Below are positions 24,852 to 36,354 of a DNA stretch of 64,000 nucleotides, piece after piece. The stretch's first letter is position 1. Every line of letters begins with the position of its first letter. The notes under the pieces are model-generated. The model saw nothing but the letters and a program-made list of their open reading frames with translations, did not search any database and was not told the DNA's origin. Source of the stretch: Gerris lacustris (Eukaryota > Arthropoda > Insecta > Hemiptera > Gerridae); contig OX578282.1 of assembly GCA_951217055.1 (NCBI GenBank), positions 15,129,877-15,193,876 of the forward strand. The letters run 5' to 3'. Position numbers and translations under genes: made by a program.

Positions 24852-25072
24852 AAACACCGTCTACAAAATATATTCTAGGCCGGCGTAGCCGAGTGGTTAG
24901 CGCTCTCGCTTCTGAATCCTAGGTCTAATCACCCATGATGAGTTCGAATCTTAGATAGGTGAGACTTGTTACACACTGATGGTCTCATCGTGGAGATGAA
25001 TAAAGTGGCCGGATCGCCATTAATAACCTATACTGTTGATCGGTACTTAAAACAAAGAAACACCATCTACAA
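24852..25072 (+). mobile_element. tRNA-derived SINE with target-site duplication
   Basis: The body (from about 24878) starts as a tRNA-like head: GGCGTAGCCGAGTGGTTAGC contains an A box and GAGTTCGAATC is a B box. It then continues into a non-tRNA part ending near 25057. The flanks AAACACCGTCTACAA (24852-24866) and AAACACCATCTACAA (25058-25072) match in 14 of 15 bases, the length expected from LINE-driven retrotransposition. A real tRNA gene is unlikely because no acceptor stem closes around the head. Confidence 0.75.
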
Positions 25073-25648
25073 TTTTATTATAATTTACACATGTATACCA
25101 ACTCTTTTTAATTTGGAACTGCAGTTAGTAAAGAAAATATTTCATGGTTTATTCATGGTATTTTAGGAGAGGGGGAAGCTCACTTAAATGTATAGCCCCT
25201 ATCAATTAGCTAAATTTGATTCCTCGAGGACATACGCATACACTGATTGTGTATTTCAAATGTTATTGATATTGATTCTGCAGTTTAGACTAAACGACTC
25301 TATAGACTCTGTAGTTTAGACTTAAAGAATTTATAAACTTTTTAGCTAAGACTAAAAATACTCTATAGACTCTGAAGTTAAGAATCTATAGACTTTTTTT
25401 ATAGGTCTATAGAAAACCCCGATATTGTTGACATTTGACCTTGAATCTCTATTAACGCATCAGCGTCCACGTAGCCAATTTTTAATTTTTTTAGAACTTC
25501 AAAATAAAGCGATTAAAAAAAAAATGTAAGCTCATTTTTTTTTTTTTTTTAATATATATATACAAAAGCCTTATTTATGACTAAAATGACTGTATCCTCC
25601 ACTAAAAAAAGAAGATAAAAAAGTCCAGTCATGCACCATGACTTAATG

Positions 25649-26215
25649 AGCGAATTTTCAAAGAAATCTGCGTTTTATTGGCTTATGATAATATAGGAAA
25701 ATTTTGGTTTAGAATTTGCTCGGGTGAAAAAAAAAATTGGTACACAGGGGTACGGGGTACAAAAGTCAAAATAGTATTTACCCTTCAAGATGCATGTCGT
25801 TGGAAAGCTCTTTAAGAGTACAGTAATTGTTGTTATTTACACTTTTATCATATTTTCACATAAAAGGGGGGTAAAATGGAAAAAACACGTTTTTTGACCC
25901 TATATGGTCAAAATTTGACCCCTAAATGGACTCCAAAAATTCTGGCCAACGAACTCATCCTTTCTTTTGATATTATTGACATTTTAAAATTTGTTTGAAA
26001 TTTTTAAGTGCATTCTAAGGGGAGATATCGTCTGGAGTGACACATATATACATATATACATACATATATACATACATACATAAAAAAAAGTGTTAAATTT
26101 TAGGAATCGATTCAGAATGGTCTAAAACGGATTTCCATGGAAAAATTTTTCAAAAATTCGCATTACAAAAATTTTGAAGCCATTGCAATAGCGTAATTTT
26201 CTTTGAAAATTCGCT
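25649..26215. mobile_element. Inverted-repeat element, AGCGAATTTTCAAAG ends
   Basis: The left end AGCGAATTTTCAAAGAAA and the right end TTTCTTTGAAAATTCGCT are a perfect 18-bp inverted repeat, and the similarity continues inward with mismatches. Inside are a TACATACATATATACATACA microsatellite (26041-26084) and no coding sequence. Target duplication was not resolved. Confidence 0.7.
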
Positions 26216-26282
26216 AAAACATATTTTTAGGAAATTCTCCCTGTAATAGCTGGAGTGGGGGTGGTTTAAAGTGTCCCAATAC

Positions 26283-26327
26283 CTACTACTAAAATCTACT
26301 ACTACTACTACTACTCTACTACCTGTT
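26283..26327. repeat. CTA trinucleotide microsatellite
   Basis: Runs of CTACTACTACTACTACTACT with interruptions. Confidence 0.8.
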
Positions 26328-26329
26328 TT

Positions 26330-27300
26330 AGAAGAAATCTATAGAAATAAATTATTTACGAAGTGAAGAGGTTGATGGCAAAGGAGAACTATGTGCGAGA
26401 CTTGATTTATTTCATCTACAGGTGGGTGTCCTATATTGACAAAACTTAAACAGCATGTAAATGACCTTAAAACCAACAGATACAAATCTTTTGACAAATA
26501 CTTATTACGTGTTTGAACTTTAAAAGGTTCGTAACGACCTTAAACCAAACTTTGTAAATTGAACCAGAGTATAAAATAGTGAATACAATTTTTACCTGTC
26601 TTTTTTTAAATGATATTTATTATTTAAGTTCTTTAAAAATAAAAGTTTGTTAGTTTAGTTTAGACGTAAATATGAAATAGCACTAATAAATTTGATTACT
26701 GATTAAAAACTTTAAATTACTTCGTAAACAGAGATGATTCAAGAATGTTATTAAATTTCAATCTAGTTAATTTGTTTACCTTAAACCTATATCTTAAAAT
26801 TAATTAGTGCGTCTTTAAGTAGGGCATAAAAATTATCATCTAATTTATAATTTTATGGGTGTATGGTTTATCAAAACCCATGCCATAAAAAAATAAATCT
26901 GATAAAAAAGAAATGAAGATCACAGAAAACATGAATATATAGTTATCTGTACAGAGCTTAATTTACAAATAATCATTAATTTGTTCAAAAATGGAGATTA
27001 GAATTAAAGTATTAACACTAACACTCGACTATAATCTAGTTTATTTCTAGAGCTGGCCTATCTTCCACACTTTCAAGTAATAGATGTCGGGAAAAATTGC
27101 TTAGCCCTCTGTCCTGTAACAATAACCTCTTTCAATGGGTTACTGATCCCTAGTAAGTAATGAGTGCAGAAGATTAACTTGAAATTGTTATCTTTAATTG
27201 CCATCCAAATTTGATCTACACCGGACAAGTAGTTTACCAAACGTCTGTCTGAAACACATTTTGATTAAGAAAATGCTAAATATTAAGATAAAACAAAATT
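26330..27300. other. Non-coding stretch
   Basis: AT-rich, with no exon, repeat end or array that I can support. Confidence 0.3.
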
Positions 27301-27725
27301 AGTTCTTCAGAATGATCCCAGGAATGTTCTTCAGAATGATCGTAGAAATGTTCTTCAGAATGATCACAGAAAGAACTATTATAGAAAAGTTCTTCAGAAT
27401 TATTATAGAAATTTACTTCAGAATTATCATAGAAATGTTCTTCAGAATGATTCCAGGAATGTTCTTCAGAATAATCGTAGAAATGTTCTGCAGAATGATC
27501 ACAGAAAGAACTATTATAGAAAAGTTCTTCAGAATTATTATAGAAATTTACTTCAGAATTATCATAGAAATGTTCTTCAGAATGATTCCAGGAATGTTCT
27601 TCAGAATAATCGTAGAAATGTTCTGCAGAATGATCACAGAAAGAACTATTACAGAAAAGTTCTTCAGAATTATCATAGAAATGTTTTCAGAATGATTATG
27701 CTGGAAATGTACTTTAGAATAATCA
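27300..27725 (+). repeat. 24-bp minisatellite with 135-bp higher-order unit
   Basis: The short unit (TTCTTCAGAATGATC, CAGAAATG) is 24 bp. Five variants, one of them 39 bp, form a 135-bp super-unit that repeats from 27312, 27447 and 27582. All lengths are multiples of three, so one frame stays open for 127 codons and reads as short I/F/R/E-rich repeats. Internal homogenisation explains this better than coding: there is no upstream context and no splice sites. Confidence 0.8.
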
Positions 27726-27800
27726 CATTTTATAAGCTTATTAGCAGGATGAAAAACTAAATTGAGCTCTTTATTAAAGTGTTGATTTTAATTTTTAATC

Positions 27801-28943
27801 CTTTTTAGGGTTTTGTAGATACTTCTCAAAACCCTTATACCGAGGGTGATGTGTCCGTCCGTCCGTCGCTCTTTGGTTCATAGGGCCTGAACCGTTTAAG
27901 CGAAAGTACTGAAATTTGAATCACTGGTGCAACTTTTTAACCCAACCACAGGAAACATATACAGAAGTTCATAATTAGATTTGCGCATGCGCAATTCGAA
28001 AAAATGTGGTAAACTCAAAAATTTATATTTTTTTAAATTTTTGAGTAGGGTATCAAATGAAAGCTGCTGAAGAGTAGGACACAAATATATATATGATTTT
28101 TTAAATGTTGCATTCCTTATTGGTAAAATAAATCAAAATATACCCAAAAAAAATTCCCCCCCCCCAACCACTATAGATCGGCTGGCGCTAAAATTTTGAA
28201 ATAATTCATGCTAATATCTTATTGTGGGGCGATGAAAATTCCGGGAGTTCATCCCAAATTTTCAAAAATTGTTAATGTTGGGCGCGAAAAAGTGAAGTGC
28301 GCCCAAAATTTTATTTTTTTAAAATTTCGAGTTGGGTATTAAATGAAAGCTGCTGAAGAGTAGGACACAAATATATATATGCTTTTTTAAAAAATTTATT
28401 CCTTATAGGGGAAAATAATAAAAATATACCCCAAAAAAATTCCCCCCCCCCCAACCACTATAGATCGGCTGGTGCTAAAATTTCGAAATAATTCATACTA
28501 ATACCTTATAGTGAGGCGATGATATTTCCGGGAGTTCATTCCCAGGTTTAAAAATTACCAATTTTGTGCGCGAAAATTTGAAGTGCGCCCAAAATTTTAT
28601 TTTTTTAAAATTTTGTGTTGGGTATCAAATGAAAGCTGCTGAAGAGTAGGATACAAATATATATTTGCTTTTTTAAATTTGTAAGTCAAAATATACCCCC
28701 AAAAAAATCCCCCCCCCCAAATTTTATATAATGGCTGGTCTTAAAATTTTGAAATGGTTCATGGTTACACCGTATGGTTAGGCGATGAAAATTTCCTAAA
28801 AAAAGTTAATTTATCTTGTCGTTATTACCTAAAAAAAATATTGTGACCTCCCGGGGGATCGAACCCGGGACCCCTTAGGATCGAAGAAAAAAAATCATAA
28901 TTACATAACGGGTATGCTTAATCATCTACAAAACCGTAAAAAG
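27801..28943. mobile_element. Family G element with three 286-bp internal repeats
   Basis: The left end CTTTTTAGGGTTTTGTAGAT and the right end (reverse complement CTTTTTACGGTTTTGTAGAT) match in 19 of 20 bases. Inside, a 286-bp unit is present three times: GGGTATCAAATGAAAGCTGC starts at 28048 and near-identical copies start at 28334 and 28620. Each unit keeps a run of 8-12 cytosines and the CCACTATAGATCGGCTGG block (weaker in the third). A GTCCGTCCGTCCGTCG tract lies near the left end, and a tRNA-like B box in reverse (GATCGAACCCGGGACC) near the right. No protein is encoded. Confidence 0.75.
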
Positions 28944-29531
28944 TATTTGGACGCAAGTACTTCCCTGTGATTTTTAAATTATTCATTTAAAATAAATTGA
29001 ATAACTCTTTGATATAATTGTTAAATAATGATCTAACAAAAGTTGCACTTTTATTTCAATTATTAAATTCTGTATAATCACTAACAATACAGCTGAAATT
29101 AAACCTTCATTTTTTCTTTATAAAGGGGGGAGGGAATACTCATTTATAAATGGGTTGAAAGCTTTATGGTAAGAGTTTAGTAATAATATAATTTGCATGA
29201 AGTTCATTTCTTGGAATCTCTGAAATTAGAGCTTTGAACTTAATTTATTCACGTATTTTAATTTAATTAATTTACCTTTGTAACATGTAAAAAGTGTTTA
29301 AATACGCTTTCAGAGTACAATGAGATAAAGGATTCTAAACACCTGCTTTCTATGAACCCTTCCTATTATATTACTCATTCATTACATAACAATGTTCCAA
29401 AATTAATCAATACATGCAGATCCTAAAAATAAAGCTTAGTTTATCTTTTTATTTTAAAAAAATTTATAAGATAGATTTAAAAATAATTCGTCTAAATTAT
29501 GAATCAGCTTATGTATGAGTCAATCAAAATA

Positions 29532-30143
29532 AAAAATCAGTCCGAGACAACTCAGACAAACTTTCTCCTATACGAGTTCATAATTATTTAGCCCAGTGTT
29601 TTCCATTTATTAGTTTTCGTATGTAAATTTAATTATTATTGAGCATTTCATTAAAATTTATCATAAAAATAATTTCTCCCGGGTGGGGAATCGAACCCGG
29701 GCACTGTCGGTCCGCGTTTTAAGCTTTTTTCTCAGGAACTAGATTTTTCCCGGGGAAACGGCTTATATCGTTGGATTCGTATTTAAATGGACTATATTAT
29801 AGAATTTTTTAATCAAAATCGTCGGAACCGTTTTCGAGAAATAATTTTTTTTCACGTTTTTTCAGAGTTTTTGGGGGGTAGCGCCCCTAAATTTAAAGCT
29901 AAAATTCATTTCTCGATTTCGCCTCGGGGTATGATTTTTCTGAACATGTATGCCAAATTTCGTCAAAATCGGCCCAGTAGTTTAGGCTCCAGGCGTCTGC
30001 ACAGACAGACGACAGACGACGGACAGACATTTTTTAAAAACCACTTTTTTGGACTCTGGGGACCTCAAAACGTGTAAATCCATCAAAATCTCAAAATCGA
30101 ATTTTCGCGCCATCACAATACTTTCTCTTTATATGAGAAAGTA
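29532..30143 (-). repeat. Family C, near full-length reverse copy with tRNA-like segment
   Basis: It matches 5244-5832 in reverse over its whole length: GTCCGAGACAACTCAG, GGGAATCGAACCCGGGC (reverse B box), CCCGGGGAAACGGC, GGGGGGTAGCGCCCC, GCCTCGGGGTATGATTT, GCCAAATTTCGTCAAAATCG, GTCTGCACAGACAGACGAC, and finally CTTTCTCTTTATATGAGAAAG. It is about 610 bp. The two full copies agree closely, so the family is fairly young. Confidence 0.8.
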
Positions 30144-30564
30144 AAAATGCGAATAAAAAAAGTCCTTTCTTAATTTCATATAGAACTTAATATATTAGCA
30201 TAATTTAATTTGACTTTCTTTTTTTTTTTTGTTTCGTAGATTAGTTGTTTCGACAAAAAATAATTACATAAAAATGTGACAAATATTTTATAAAATCATT
30301 TTTTAAGTTTATAATCTGTTTTAAATCTATCAAAAGTGTTTATACATAAATGAAAGTATCAATTCAGAAAAATTGTATGTGCAAATATGGTCCAAGTTAT
30401 TATTTGGTCATCTGTGGGCTACATTCGACAAACCATCCATATTTCTTAAAAATTAGGTGAATATACTTTTAAATAAATAGGTGTTAATAAATAAAACTTT
30501 GCCCGTTGACTGTAGAAGATAAATCAATTGGTACAAAAGATTAAAACTTAAATGGGGCTTTAAC

Positions 30565-31836
30565 CAGGGCCGTACCTAGGAGCTCCTGCGTACATGGCAA
30601 ACCCATAAAAGTGCGCCCCACCAGGGGGTTTGGGGGGGTATGGAATACCCCCCAAGGGAGAGGGGGTCTGGGGGCCCTACCCCGGAAAATGTTTGGAATT
30701 TTAACGTCAGTAAAACAAATTTTTAAGCAATTCTGGCTCTAAAAGTTAAAGTAATTATTTAGTTTTCGCTACTAGAAAGTACTATTTAACACGTAAAAAA
30801 AGTACCATTTAAGTATTATTTAAAAAAAAAGTACTATTTAACACCTTGCTACACTATAATAACTCCTTTTTCGGTTCAACGTTAAATGGTTGGTATAAAA
30901 AGTTTATTTAGATAAAACATCAACTGTCATTTCACTTTTCACCACAGCAAATATGAAATTATAATTTAATTAAGTACAATACTGAACGGAAAAATATTTA
31001 CAATATTACAAAAAGTAAGTTGATATTTACAATATTGACATTTTAACTTTATTTCTTAAGTAAAAAATACTTTTTACACAATGAGTACTTTAAAAATATA
31101 ATAAGTAGAATTACATTTTTTTTAGGGCATTTATATAATTATATTGTATTGTTATTCATAAATGTTGTTACTGAATACATACAAATGTAATTACAATTTT
31201 TAAAAAAGAATATTCCATACCTTTTTAATCATTTTATTAAAAAAAAAATTCAACACTTGTTGGCTTTGAACCCTTTATTTGATTATTTTTTATATGTAAA
31301 AACTATTAAACGTTTTTTTCTTTCGTATTTTCGGTATCATAAGTGTTCTTACTGTTTAAATAATTTAAGATGGTGTTAATAAATTGAGTAATTTTCGATA
31401 TGGGTGAGTGCATTGAGTTTATTAATTACATGTTTTTTCACACTTTACTTGTTTAAACAAGTATTAAGAAATAAGGGTGCCGCGAGAAACAATTAACCAA
31501 GTTGGGGTGCCACCATTAGAAAAAGGTTGAAAAACACTGCCCTAGCCGCTAGGGGGTGGGGCGGATGCGCCTCGCTGCAACGCTAGGCCCTAGCGTTGCC
31601 AATATAAACATGAATCGCACGCCACCGCGCTAAGCGCAATGTCACAATGTGATTAATGTTCATCATAAAAACACGAATTGACAGCTCACACAACCGAAAT
31701 TATACCTAAGTATAAAGTTTTCATTTTGACCAATCTTATCAATCAAAAAATGTTTTTCCTCTTCTCCATTTTGCGCCCTTCTCAAACCTGCGCCCTTGGC
31801 AAGGGCCACCTTCGCCACAGCCTCGGTACGGCCCTG
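30565..31836. mobile_element. hAT-like non-autonomous element, 8-bp TSD
   Basis: The ends CAGGGCCGTACCTAGG and CCTCGGTACGGCCCTG are an inverted repeat starting with CAG. Both sides carry the identical 8-bp target duplication GCTTTAAC (30557-30564 and 31837-31844), the hallmark of hAT transposons. The 1272-bp interior holds no transposase that I recognise. It includes GTGCGCCCCACCAGGGGG near one end and TTGCGCCCTT near the other as sub-terminal repeats. Near 31530 a GGTTGAAAAACACTG motif may be the end of a second, older hAT insertion. Confidence 0.85.
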
Positions 31837-32032
31837 GCTTTAACGAACTATTTTTGACTTACCTCCCAATTTTTTTTAAATTCACATAAGTACTTTTTAA
31901 AATAGGTTCGCAAAAATGTTGACAGACCGACAGACAGGTATAGACTAAAACCAAAAAATGTTCCGGTACGTCTGAAACAGATTTCTGTCCAGCAAGTTTT
32001 GAAATCGGAGACATAAAATAAGTTCGTCCTAA

Positions 32033-32419
32033 GGGGGGTGACACACTTCGCCACCCGGGTAGCGCCACCTGGGTGGCGCTACCCTGTCGTCTATGAGAAT
32101 AGATGGAACCTGTCACACGAGGTGGCGCCACCTGCCGGGTGGCACAACACGGTCGACCGTTCGACGGTCTAGCCGCCACCCACAGGTGGCGCCACCCGGT
32201 CAACCCATTGTTTTCAATTGAGCCTGTCACACGGTGCCACCCAAGTCCCTGCCACTCAGCCCCCACTCCTTCAATCAAATATAGGGGAAATCAAATAAGG
32301 GGCTGACTGCATCCCTCATATAAGTGGGTGGCGCAAGTCAGGTGGCGGGAGCAAGTGGCATCAACCAGGTGGGCGCCACCCAGGTGGCGCTACCTGGGTG
32401 GCGAAGTGTGTCACTACCC
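32033..32419. mobile_element. PIF/Harbinger-like MITE rich in GGTGGCGCCACC
   Basis: The left end is GGGGGGTGACACACTTCGCC, and the reverse complement of the right end is GGGTAGTGACACACTTCGCC. TAA flanks both sides (32030-32032 and 32420-32422). A 3-bp TWA duplication with GG-starting ends fits PIF/Harbinger. The 387-bp body is strikingly GC-rich for this region and is packed with GGTGGCGCCACC-type palindromes and CCTGTCACAC blocks. Open frames on both strands (up to 139 codons) are due to this composition. Confidence 0.8.
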
Positions 32420-32470
32420 TAAGAGAGATCAGAATGCTTCCGCTACTTTCGGGAAGGTCGGAAGAGGAAC

Positions 32471-33590
32471 GAATTACTTGACCTTAAAGTAATTGTGTTT
32501 TATTATTCTAGTTGTTTTTACCGAGGATGTGTTAATTTTGATCATAGTGAATAAATTTGATTGTCAAAACAAACCTATGCTTCAGTAACAGCTGCAACAT
32601 TGGATGGATTATGCTTCGACTTTGATGAATAAAAATAGATATGATGGAATTAATTATTAATTTAAGATGAACTTACAAAATTGGGGTACTGTTGAGGTTT
32701 TTTTTCTGAATCATTTATAAAATCTAGGTATATTAAGTAATATAAGATATCTAAAAAGTTAAGTGTGATCAAATTAAAAAAAAAATTGAACCATTTGAAT
32801 CTCTAGTGATAAAATTGCCGAGCGTTAGAGCCTGGTTATTTTAATCTATGTGTCACGATCTTAAAAGAAACAGTTTTTGTTGTCTACATCAGGAAAGAAA
32901 AGTCTAGACATTTCTGTTTTTGTTTTTAATTTTGTGTTGGGAAGTGTAACGGAACGGTGTGTGTTTTATTTTTGTCAATGTCTCAAGTCAGATGTAGATT
33001 GCTCTCACAGTTCCCTGAGTTGAGGAAGCATCGTTGTCAAGGAAGACAGCGTTACGTCTCGTCTTCTCTTCAGAACCATCAGTCACTCTTGTCGTAGAAG
33101 TTCTATTGTACTTTATTTTTTGTCCTTTAAACTGTGTGTTTGCTTTTACCCGCTGTTTATTTCCCACCGTTACACTATTTCTATTCTCTTCTTATTGGAG
33201 CGGAAGTATTTCTTGTTCTTTTTTTTTACAATTTGACAATAGTTTCAACTTATACCCGATGGTTTTTTCCCCTCTATTGAACCAAACATTACCATTTTTT
33301 TCCTCTTCATTTTACTATTGTCTCAAAAACCATAAAATTATGCTTATTGTTTATTAATATTATATAAAAAAAAAACTAAACAATAACAAACTACGAACAA
33401 TAAGTTATTTTTTTCATGCTAAGATAAATTTATATACAGAAAAGAAGACTCAAGGTGCTGATAAGTTTAAGACGAAAATAACTGAAGAATTTCGACATTA
33501 CTGTTTGTCTGTATATATTGATTGATTTCAGAAAATTAAAGAAATAAAATGGTGTGCGTGAATTCTATAACGTAAAAAGGGTTCCGTTGG
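32471..33590. other. Low-repeat stretch, no confirmed exon
   Basis: This stretch has fewer repeats. A 39-codon frame from the ATG at 32978 passes through a plausible acceptor (GATTGCTCTCACAG, ending at about 33011) into a less AT-rich segment up to 33095. It ends in TAG and has no convincing donor. I do not call it a gene. Confidence 0.3.
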
Positions 33591-33599
33591 GAAGGAAAA

Positions 33600-34180
33600 T
33601 TTTGATGCGTTTTGACAAACTGACGTGAAAAATTAAACTATTTATGAAAGTGTTATATTTTTTAATCTACTCTCAAATACCTTTCATTTGATACTCCACT
33701 CAAAATTTTAATAAAATATTTTTTTTCTCCATAAAATTAATTATCCGCCATTTTGGATTCCCAGTTAATCAGATAAAATTGTTATTTTTTCTCTAGCCCA
33801 GCAGACAGCACATTTTGCATATATTTTTAGTAACATCAGAAATATAGTTTTAGGGGAGGGGGAAACGCTAGATCTTTATGTTCTTTGGCAAAATGGCAGG
33901 AAAAATTAAACACTTTCCACAAGTGTTTGTTATAAATGTTTATAATCTACTCTTGAATATCTTTCATTTGATACCCCACTCTAAATTTAAAAAAAAAAAA
34001 ATTGAATTATCCGCCATTTTGAGCAGCAATTTGAACAGCTGATAATTTTGAGTTCGCTATATTTTTCCTGTGGGCGCGTCAAAACTATCCTTAATACTGC
34101 CAAGTTTCATGATTTTATCTCTTTTGATTCAAAAGTTATTAGAGCCGTGCGTGAATGACAGACAGACAAACACAGTAACG
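33600..34180 (-). repeat. Family G-related repeat, two internal units
   Basis: Two units about 273 bp apart each contain GAAAAATTAAAC, AATCTACTCT, CTTTCATTTGATAC and ATTATCCGCCATTTTG. They end with ACAGACAGACAAACACAG. The CTTTCATTTGATACCCCACT block is the reverse complement of the GGGTATCAAATGAAAG block of family G. Confidence 0.6.
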
Positions 34181-34409
34181 AAACTATGACAGGTTTTGCT
34201 TTTTTGTGCTTCGAATTGCCTCTTCATTTAACATCTTTGTCGCTGTTATCTTTCCTACCCTTCTAATAACCACATCGATTTATTGATTTGAGTTCTATTG
34301 TGTGCGATATTTTTTCTGTCTAAATTATTACAATCCGTCTAAATTATTACAAAATAGTGAGATCAGAGTGTTGAAATTAATATGCGACCGAAAATGAGCT
34401 AATTATGAT

Positions 34410-34793
34410 CTACCATCCAAATTTCATTGAAATGAGACTACATAGTAGTTTTTGAGATATGTTTGTAAACTGAGTGACACACAGACCGACAGAACACACA
34501 ATTTTTAAGATATGGTGGGTTGCAGTGGTCACATAAAATTTGGATCCATTTCGATTCCCCAGTGTCACACTTATTCTTAAACAGTTTTAAATTTGCTCAG
34601 ACGGCTAAAATGAATATGAGGAACAACAAAGTTGACGGACAGACTAACAGACAGACACGAATCCAAAAAATGTTCCCTGATGTCTGAAACGGATTTCTGT
34701 CTTAAGAATATTTGAATTTTGAGACATAATACAATTTCGTTCTTCAGTCTTTATAAGAATGCTTCCGTTATGTTCGGTAAGCTCGGAAGCAAC
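34410..34793 (-). repeat. Family A, reverse partial copy
   Basis: It has CCATCCAAATTTCATTGAAA, GACAGACTAACAGACAGACA, AATGTTCCCTGATGTCTG and the reversed head hairpin (GCTTCCGTTATG, TAAGCTCGGAAGC). The tail half is missing. Confidence 0.7.
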
Positions 34794-35163
34794 AAAACAG
34801 AAATGAGTTACACAAAGCCTATTGTGCTTTAGCGAGTTGAATGTATTATGTAACTCCGCAAGATCAAAATTGACGAGAGTATATTTATTAATGAAACTAC
34901 TATTATGATCCTTTTTTGTATAGTCTGGTTTCGATCGTTTTAGTTGTCTATTCATTCATCTTATAAGTGAATTCATTGTTATATTAATTGTTTTCTTAAT
35001 TTTTTCATTGTTCTTTCAATTATAATTTAAATTGTTTTTAGTTCGAATATAGCCATGTTTAAAATCAATTGAATTTATTTATAATATCTTCAGTATAATA
35101 TGGACTTTATTTTGATATAAAATCATTAAAAACAGCCCTTTACTGTAAATATACCCTCCTTTT

Positions 35164-35780
35164 GCTTACAAGCTTGCCGAAGGTAACAGAAAGTTATATG
35201 ATCGTTCCGAAACGACATTTTTTACGACAAAAATCTGTATATTAGCTCAATTTTTAAAAACAACATATCTTAAAAACTACTCGTCCAATTAATGTTAATG
35301 AAATTCATATGTAGGTCATATTTAGTCCATTGTTGGTCCCATATAAGTTTCAACCTTGTGCGCCTATTTGTTTCTCTTTCACATGCGCACAAACATACAT
35401 TTATTTACACCTATTCTTCATAAGTACTTAGCTGATTTGTATGAAAATTTTATAGTTTATCAAAAGTAAGTTGACAATTAATTTCGTTCTTCAGGAAAAT
35501 TGTTTATAAGTCTCGAATTTTAAACAATCCCAAAACAGAAATCTATCTGTTGTTCAATTTTTATACGAACCAACATTTCTTAATATCTACCTGTCCGATT
35601 TTAATGAAATATGGTAGGTCATGATTAGCCTATGTTAGTCCCATAAAAGTTTTTAAGCGCATATAGAAGGTTGAAACTTATATGGAACCAACAGGCTAAT
35701 TGTGGCCTCCCATGTAAATTTTATTAAAATCGGATGAGTAGTTCTTTAGATATTTTTGTTCGTGAAAATTAAACGATAGA
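35164..35780 (+). repeat. Family A, forward copy, rearranged
   Basis: It has the head (AAGCTTGCCGAAGGTAAC), AACATATCTTAAAAACTACT, TTGTTGGTCCCATATAAG, ACATGCGCACAAACATAC and CTTCATAAGTACTTAG, then a second partial start at 35495 (AAAACAGAAATC). A reverse piece at 35690-35790 ends with GACAGACACGG. At least two copies are fused here. Confidence 0.55.
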
Positions 35781-35793
35781 CAGACACGGAAAT

Positions 35794-36347
35794 AAATAGA
35801 CTGCCAATTAGTGTGGCACACAGCTTCCTCGCATCCTATCATTTACTTTATTGTTTTATTGTTTATTGTGTAAAAACTATATTAATAGTTTTAGCGATCT
35901 TTAACACTTCATAGCGGTGGAGCTGTTGGTTTTACTAAAATATTGTATTTGTAAAAAAATGTTCTTCCCATTGAATAGATGAAGTTAGATTTTTTTCCCG
36001 ACCTAAAATTCCAATTTTAAATTATAAGTTCACGTTTACGCGAGAGTTGCTCGTGAACGCTTGGACGGATAATGTCCAACGAACTCGTCCTGGGCATTGG
36101 TAAAATGAACATGTCTACCAAATTTCATTAAAATCGGTAGACATTTACTCAAGTTATCGTCGCACGTTTCATAATTCGCGGACACACAGACCAACAGAAA
36201 GACAGACAGACAGACAGACACGAGACCAAAAATGTTCCCTGATGCCTGAAACGAATTTCTGTCTTGGAATTTTAAAATCGGAGGCATCAAAGTTTTTCGT
36301 TCCCAAAAGTGAACACAATGCTTCCGTTACCTTTGGTAAGCTCGGAA
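35794..36347 (-). repeat. Family A ends around a family B interior
   Basis: The left edge is the family A tail in reverse (AATAGACTGCCAATTAGTG, CAGCTTCCTCGCATCC). The right edge is the family A head in reverse (GCTTCCGTTACCTTTGGTAA). The middle at 36040-36180 instead carries family B blocks in reverse (GGATAATGTCCAACGAAC, GGGCATTGGTAAAATGAACA, ACTCAAGTTATCGTCG). It is therefore either a recombinant or an insertion whose edges are lost. A run of GACAGACAGACAGACAGACA follows. Confidence 0.6.
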
Positions 36348-36354
36348 ATAAAAA

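Larger units (their letters stand above)
30400..32470 (-). repeat. Family A reverse copy with two nested transposons
   Basis: Family A blocks appear in reverse order: GGGCTACATTCGACAAACC (30420) and AAATAGGTGTTAATAAATA, then a hAT-like insertion (30565-31836), then ACAGACCGACAGACAGG and ATGTTCCGGTACGTCTG, GAAATCGGAGACATAAAAT, then a PIF/Harbinger-like insertion (32033-32419), then the head remnant GCTTCCGCTACTTTCGGG. Removing both insertions with one copy of each target duplication restores the family A order. The tail end is not visible, so the copy is truncated on the left. Confidence 0.65.

Noticed and set aside
24878..24960. A tRNA gene
   Set aside because: A and B boxes are present but the ends do not form an acceptor stem, and a 15-bp target duplication shows that it is the head of a SINE.
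27312..27695. A 127-codon frame of I/F/R/E-rich repeats
   Set aside because: It is explained by a minisatellite whose unit lengths are multiples of three, with no splice or promoter context.
29787..30077. A 96-codon plus-strand frame with RQTTDDGQTF-like end
   Set aside because: It is the reverse strand of a family C repeat. The same translation style appears at other C copies with different breaks.
31859..32306. Open frames of 139 codons (minus) and 67 codons (plus)
   Set aside because: Both fall mainly in the GC-rich PIF/Harbinger-like MITE, where stops are rare on either strand.
32978..33097. A possible exon (39 codons from ATG)
   Set aside because: It has a reasonable acceptor but no donor and no phase link to the downstream gene. 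It is too short to support.
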